Part shown: positions 58,768 to 64,000 of the stretch, one piece after another
Layout: each line of letters opens with the position of its first letter
Numbering within the stretch: the first letter of the stretch is position 1
Source: Cocos nucifera
Taxonomy: Eukaryota; Streptophyta; Magnoliopsida; Arecales; Arecaceae
Length of the DNA stretch: 64,000 nucleotides
Direction of reading: 5' to 3'
Assembly: GCA_006176705.1 (NCBI GenBank)
Contig: QRFJ01000059.1
Location: 1,178,001 to 1,242,000 of the forward strand
Made by a program: the position numbers and the translations under genes
Notes under the pieces: model-generated
Told to the model about the DNA's origin: nothing
The model's input: the letters and a program-made list of their open reading frames with translations, nothing else
Databases searched by the model: none

Positions 58768-61444
58768 TGTTAGAAAATATATCCTAAAGCCAATCATCTA
58801 AGTTGTAGATGATTGAAATTAGTATATGAATTATCAAATAATAATAGTTATTTGACTTATTCATCATAGAAGGTCTATCTTCCTTAAATGAACTCCTATG
58901 TTATGATAGAGTCTTTAAAACTATAATTAATTGATAAAGAAGAATTTATCAGATGATTCTTAAATTATTCACGATCAAATAATAAGCTATTAACTAGAAT
59001 GATAACTTATCCGGTGTAGGTCACTATATGTCATATGCGTTGGTTGTCCTTATAACCAAGTAGTATAGAGATATTGGTATGGCATGTAGATAAGATATAG
59101 GAGTATATCTGCACTAAATATGATCAATATAGTACTTTACTATCAAAAGTAGCTAGTAAAGGCTAATGGGTATAAGTATTCCTCCGATCTGACATCACCA
59201 TGGTAATTTGCAAGCAACTCATCATACTTTGGTATCAGATTACCTATATTTCTAATATAGGATCGAAAGATTTTTGAATGCAATCAAGTACTTATAGAAT
59301 TGATGTATGAGTCAAGATAGAATTGACCACTTTTGATTAACTTTAAGATTGAATGTCTCACTGTGTTTTAATTTAGCAAAACCGAGGCCTGGGTAATTTT
59401 CATGAGGAGTCGTGGAATTTGCAAACTTTGAAACACAATATGGACGAACTGTTTTGAGTGTTGATAGCAAACTTATAGTCATATCGAGTATTATGAATTA
59501 AAAGAATAGATTATATGATAATCATAGGCCAGGGTTCTAAGAATATTACTTTGCATATATTCGACCTATCCAGACGTCGGGTACTATTGCTAAATAGTCA
59601 TTTTGATTGGTACAAGAATTGGTTTCTAAGCTACCAAATTAGGTTCAAACCTATGGGCTAACATATATAAGAGGTTGCAACCTGATCAAATGGTTAATCG
59701 ATGATTGAGAATCATTTAGTGATCGAATCATCAATGCGATTGATGATCAATCAAGTATAAGTATAGCAGGAGGATTGATTAGCAATTGGATTGTCAATTG
59801 GCTCAATTTGATTAAGCAATTAGACTAAGATTGAGTTTAATTGAATTAAATTTAATTAAAATTAGTTTGGACTTGATTTAGTCAAGTCTAATTAGTTTAT
59901 GAGATAAGCCAACTAGAAGGAAGATTGATTTCTAGTTTGATTAGGACTTGAGTGCACCTAATTCCTAATTGATTTAGAATTTAAATTAGATTTAAATATA
60001 GTTTAATCTAATTTAATTGGGCTCCTAGTTGGACTAAGATTATTTTTTAATTAGGTTACATTAATCCTAGTTCAATTGGATTTAAATTAGGTTTGACCTA
60101 GTTTAAATTGGAGAGTCCTAGTTAGACTAGAACTCTTCTTCTTTCCTTGCATCATGACCTCCATGCCCCACGCCCACCTTATATTTTTTCTACGTGATTT
60201 TTTCCACATCTAAGAAGGTCCAATGCCATCTCACCTCCTTAGTTTTTGGGAATTAGTTTGAATTATTCAAACTTGGAAAGTTGTTTTTCATAAGACTCTA
60301 ATTGGTTAGAGTTTCAAATCCTAAAAACTCTTCCTCCCTATTGTGCCTATTTTTGCCATGCCATATATTTTATTCTACCTATTATTTCCTAGTTTTTATG
60401 CATAACATCTTGATCCTCACACCAAAAATTCAGGGAGAGGTGTTCAAGAGTTGGATGTCCCCTTAACTTCCTTGTTTTGAATTATTTTGACTAGGTCTTT
60501 GACCTAGAGTTTACTTCCTTTGGGACTCCTCCCATAAGAGAGGTTTTAGGTGTCAAAATTCCATGAATTTGAACATAAAACTTCTAAAAGAAAGGAGAGA
60601 GGGCATGGGAGGTAAGGGCACTCTATGGTTTTGGATATGGTGGTTTCTTTTGGACATGATATGATCATGTCCTGATGAGAGAAGAAGAAGAGAAAAAAGT
60701 CTTCTCTTAGGATTTTTTTGAAAGATCTTTTCTTCTCCATATTTGTGGGATTATTTCATGAGATAAAATCAAAGAGAAAGAGACATGGAGCATGAAAAAT
60801 TCTAGAGGAGAATGTCTCCTCTTGTCTAGGCTTGGAGATCTATTTAGGACTCAATGGTTGATATCCTAAAAGAGAAGATGAGTCTTCTCTTAATAGCCTT
60901 TCTTAAGCCTTTTCTTTTTCTTCTTTTTGAGAGATCCAAAAGTTGGTCTTCTTTCTCTATTCTCCATCTAATCTTCATCTCTTGAAGTGTCTAAGAGATC
61001 CGAAGAAATTTTTTAGATCGATCATCAGGAGGGATCTGCAAGAAGCTAGTACTTTGAGTAGATCTTTGTACGACAAACTTTCAATCTGTATAGCAATCTC
61101 GTATTGACAACCTGTAGAGATCGGACACGTTGTATAGCTCGAAGCAATAAGGACAATGTTAGATATCAGCTGTGGTGTTCTCGACCCATGCAAAGATAAG
61201 AGATTTGATCTCTTTTCTAATCTAAATGCAATCTAGAATTTCTAGAACTATTCTAGATCTAGGATATTAATGTGATTAATAACAATCTCTATTTTATTAT
61301 TTAAATTTATTCATGCATCTTGACATGTCATAGATCCTAGATGTAGGGTTTAGTAATTAGATCACATGCATAAATAGGTTAAATAGTTTAATCTATGTCT
61401 TTCGTTGCATCTAATTTTGAAAAATTTCAAAACTTATGCATGAA
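58768..61444 (+). repeat. large LTR (copy A) of the copia element 2 family, no internal region
   Basis: It starts TGTTAGAAAATATATCC and then CAATCATCTAAGTTGTAGATG, like the LTR start at 10,661. It continues through the same landmarks (TAATTGATTTAG, ACTAGGTCTTTGACCTAG, CTTCTCTTAGGATTTTT, GGGATCTGCAAGAAGCTAGT). It stops at TTATGCATGAAA, about 20-25 bases short of a normal LTR end, and joins copy B. It keeps a stretch of about 135 bp (about 59,410-59,545) that the element 2 LTR lacks. No polyprotein sequence adjoins either end. Confidence 0.85.
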
Positions 61445-64000
61445 ACTATTGAAAAATATGCAGGATTTCATGTTTGTATTTCAAAACTTTTTAAAAATCT
61501 AACGTAGCAGAAGATGTAGATTAAACTATTTAATCTACCAATGCATATGATCTATTCACTAATGCATGTGATCTAATTACTAAACCCTACATCTAAGACC
61601 TATAATATGTCATGATACAAACATAAATCTAAAAATTAAAACAAAAATGATTGGTATTGATCAAATCAATACCTAGATCTAGAACTATTCTAGAAATCCT
61701 AGATCATATCTAGATCAAGAAGAGATCAGATCTCTTACCTTTGCATGGATTGAGAACACTGCAGTCGATTCCATTATATTTCTTTGTTGCTTAGAGCTGC
61801 ACAATGCATTCAGCCTCTATGGATAGTCCACACAAAACTGCAATATAGATCGGAGGTTTGTCGAATGAAGATCCACTTGAAGTACTAGCTTCTCGCAGAT
61901 CCCCCCTGATGATTAATCTAAAAGATATTTTTTAGATTTCTTGGACACTCTAAGAGACGAAGAACACAAGGAGGATTGAGGAAAAAATCCAACCCTTAGA
62001 TCTTCCCAAAATCAGAAAATAAAAGCTTAAGAAAAAAGGGCCTAGAAAAGACACATCTTCTTTTTCAAGACATCAACAATTGATGTCCTGAACACAACTC
62101 CATATCAGGATAAGAGAAGACCTTCTCCTCTAGAATATTTTCATACTTTCAGATCTCTTATTATCTGACTTTTCTCATAAAAAAAAATCATACAAAGAGA
62201 TGGAGAAGAAGGATTCTCAAAGAAACCCTAGGAGAAGACCTTTTCTTTTTCTTCTCTCATTAGGATATGATTAGATTATGTCTAAAGAGGACCACCATGC
62301 CCCAACTTCTTAGAGCATCCATCCTCCATGCCCTTTCCCTCTCTCTCTCTCAGATTTTTTTTATAGAAAAATCCTATAAAAATAAACAAAAGAGGGTTAG
62401 AAATAAATCTCAAAGAGAAAATAGTTTTTCTCTTTCCTTTCTCTCTTCATTGCATCAACAACTTGATGTCCTAATGAAGCCTCTCCTCCAAGATTATTGG
62501 CGCCCATAACCCCCATGCCCTCTCCACCTTTCTTTTTATTTGTGCATTGAAAATCCTAGGATTTTCATGCCAAAATCCTATCTTATAGGAGGCGTCCCAT
62601 AGGAAGTTGAAACTAGGTTAAATACCTAGTTGACCAAGTCAAAACCCCAAGTAGTTTGGGAGGTGTCCAACTCTTGGATGCCTCCCCTATTTTTCTAGCA
62701 TGGGGATCAAAGAATAATGCACAAAGGAAAGAAAGAAATGGCACACAAAATAATGGGAGGCATGAAGAAAAATTGGCGTAAGGATGGAAAGAGTTTTAGA
62801 GATCATAGACTTTATCAAATAGAGTCCAAATCAAAATTGATTTCTAAATTTGACCAAGTAAAATTTAATTCAAACTCTTCAGATAATAGGAAGTGGAATA
62901 CCTCTCTTAGGCATGAAAATATTTACATATTTTTTTCAAAAAATAATATGGGGCGTGGACCTTTCTTAGGTGGCGCAAGGGTGAAGGGAAGAGTCCTAGT
63001 CTAATTAGTACTCTCCTATTTTGACTAGATCAAAAATTTTTGAATCAAAATCAAAATAGTTTTAAGTCAACCTAATTAATAAATAATTTTAATCTAATTA
63101 GAAATCTAATTAAATTAGATTTAATTAAATTTAAATTTAATTTAATTTTTAATCAAATTAAAAATTAAGTGCACTCAAGTCTTGATTGAACTAGGACTTA
63201 TTCTCCTTTACAATTGGCTTACCCAATAAACTAATTAGACTTAATCTCAATCTGACTGCTCAATTAAATTGAGTCAATTAGTAATTTAATTACTAATCGA
63301 TCCTCCTATAATACTTGCACTTGATCGATTATCAATTGCATTGATGATTCGATCACTAAATAATTTTTAATCATCGATCAACCATCTGATCAGGTAACAA
63401 CCTCTAATATGTGTAACTCCATAAGTTCGAACCTAAGCCAGTAGCATAGGAACCAATTTCTATATTAATCAAAATAATCATCTAGTAATGGTACTCGACG
63501 TCTAGATAGATCGAATGTATGCAAAGCAATATTCTTAGAATCCTGGTCTATGATTACCATATAATTCATCCCTTTGACCAATAATACTCAAGACAACTTT
63601 GAGTAAGCTATCATATACTCATATTAGTCATTCATATTATATTTCAAAATTTTGCAAATCCTGTAACTCCTTACGAGGATTATCTAGGCCTAGATTTTGT
63701 TAAATTAAAACACAATGAGACATTCTATTCCTGAACTTAATCAGAAGTAGTCAATCCCATCTTGACTCACATACCGACTCTACAAGTACTTGACTGTATC
63801 TAAAAATCTTTCATTGCTGTATTAAAAATATAGGTAGGTTGGCACAAAGTACAGTGAGTTGCTTGAAAGTCACCATGGTGATCTCAGGTTGGAGGGACGC
63901 TTACATCCATCGACCTTAACTAGCTACTCTTGATAGTAAAATATTACATTGATTACGTTCAATGCAAATATACTCCTACATCTCATCTGAATGTCATACC
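61445..64000 (-). repeat. large LTR (copy B), inverted, joined tail-to-tail to copy A; runs off window
   Basis: The reverse complement follows copy A in order, from near its 3' end (GAAATCCTGCATATTTTTC) back to the part matching about 59,078 in A (GACATTCAGATGAGATG against GGCATGTAGATAAGATA). The remaining about 310 bases, including the TG start, lie beyond 64,000. Differences from A are frequent, so this is not a fresh inverted duplication of A. It includes the 135-bp segment also seen in A. Confidence 0.85.

Overview
This window is nuclear DNA of a flowering plant. It is AT-rich, full of LTR retrotransposons and small DNA transposons, and has very long introns. The GC-rich first exon of the one real gene, with a strong GC-to-AT gradient along the gene, is monocot-like. 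A palm would fit, but the sequence alone does not prove it.

Left block (1-15.7 kb) is a nest of Ty1/copia retrotransposons. Element 1 (minus strand, about 1-4448, running off the left edge) sits inside the 5' LTR of element 2. Element 2 (plus strand, 4449-13244) has unusually long LTRs (about 2.4 kb), a tRNA-Met-type primer binding site at 5286 and a broken gag-pol. Its 3' LTR carries a 518-bp tandem duplication and is cut off at 13244. There it abuts element 3, a minus-strand gag/pol fragment with a CCHC knuckle and its own primer binding site at 14596-14608. From 15.7 to 17.6 kb there is a small duplicated segment with a 386-bp hAT-type MITE inserted in one copy.

Middle (19,253-54,657, minus strand) holds the only cellular gene I can support. 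It is a 14-exon gene spanning 35.4 kb and encoding a predicted 1666-residue plant protein of the ubiquitin-specific-protease-related family (DUF627, DUF629 with a C2H2 finger, and a C-terminal USP/UCH domain with Cys and His boxes). I reconstructed every exon by joining reading frames at GT-AG sites, plus one GC-AG site, and the phases agree throughout. A TATA box lies about 105 bp upstream of the start codon. Four introns (4, 6, 7 and 12) make up about 29 kb. They hold an almost intact 4.6-kb hAT transposon with decayed transposase (39,395-44,016, antisense to the gene), Mutator-like, PIF/Harbinger-like and hAT-like MITEs, and LINE fragments.

Right block (54.8-64 kb) holds low-complexity and hairpin-forming repeats. 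Then come two large LTRs of the same family as element 2, fused tail-to-tail as a giant inverted repeat (58,768-64,000) that continues past the window.

I found no tRNA, rRNA, CRISPR array or organelle-derived insert, and no clear evidence of a wholly new biological system. The most notable points are the intron-bloated deubiquitinase-like gene with one GC-AG intron, the nested and rearranged copia elements, and the LTR palindrome.
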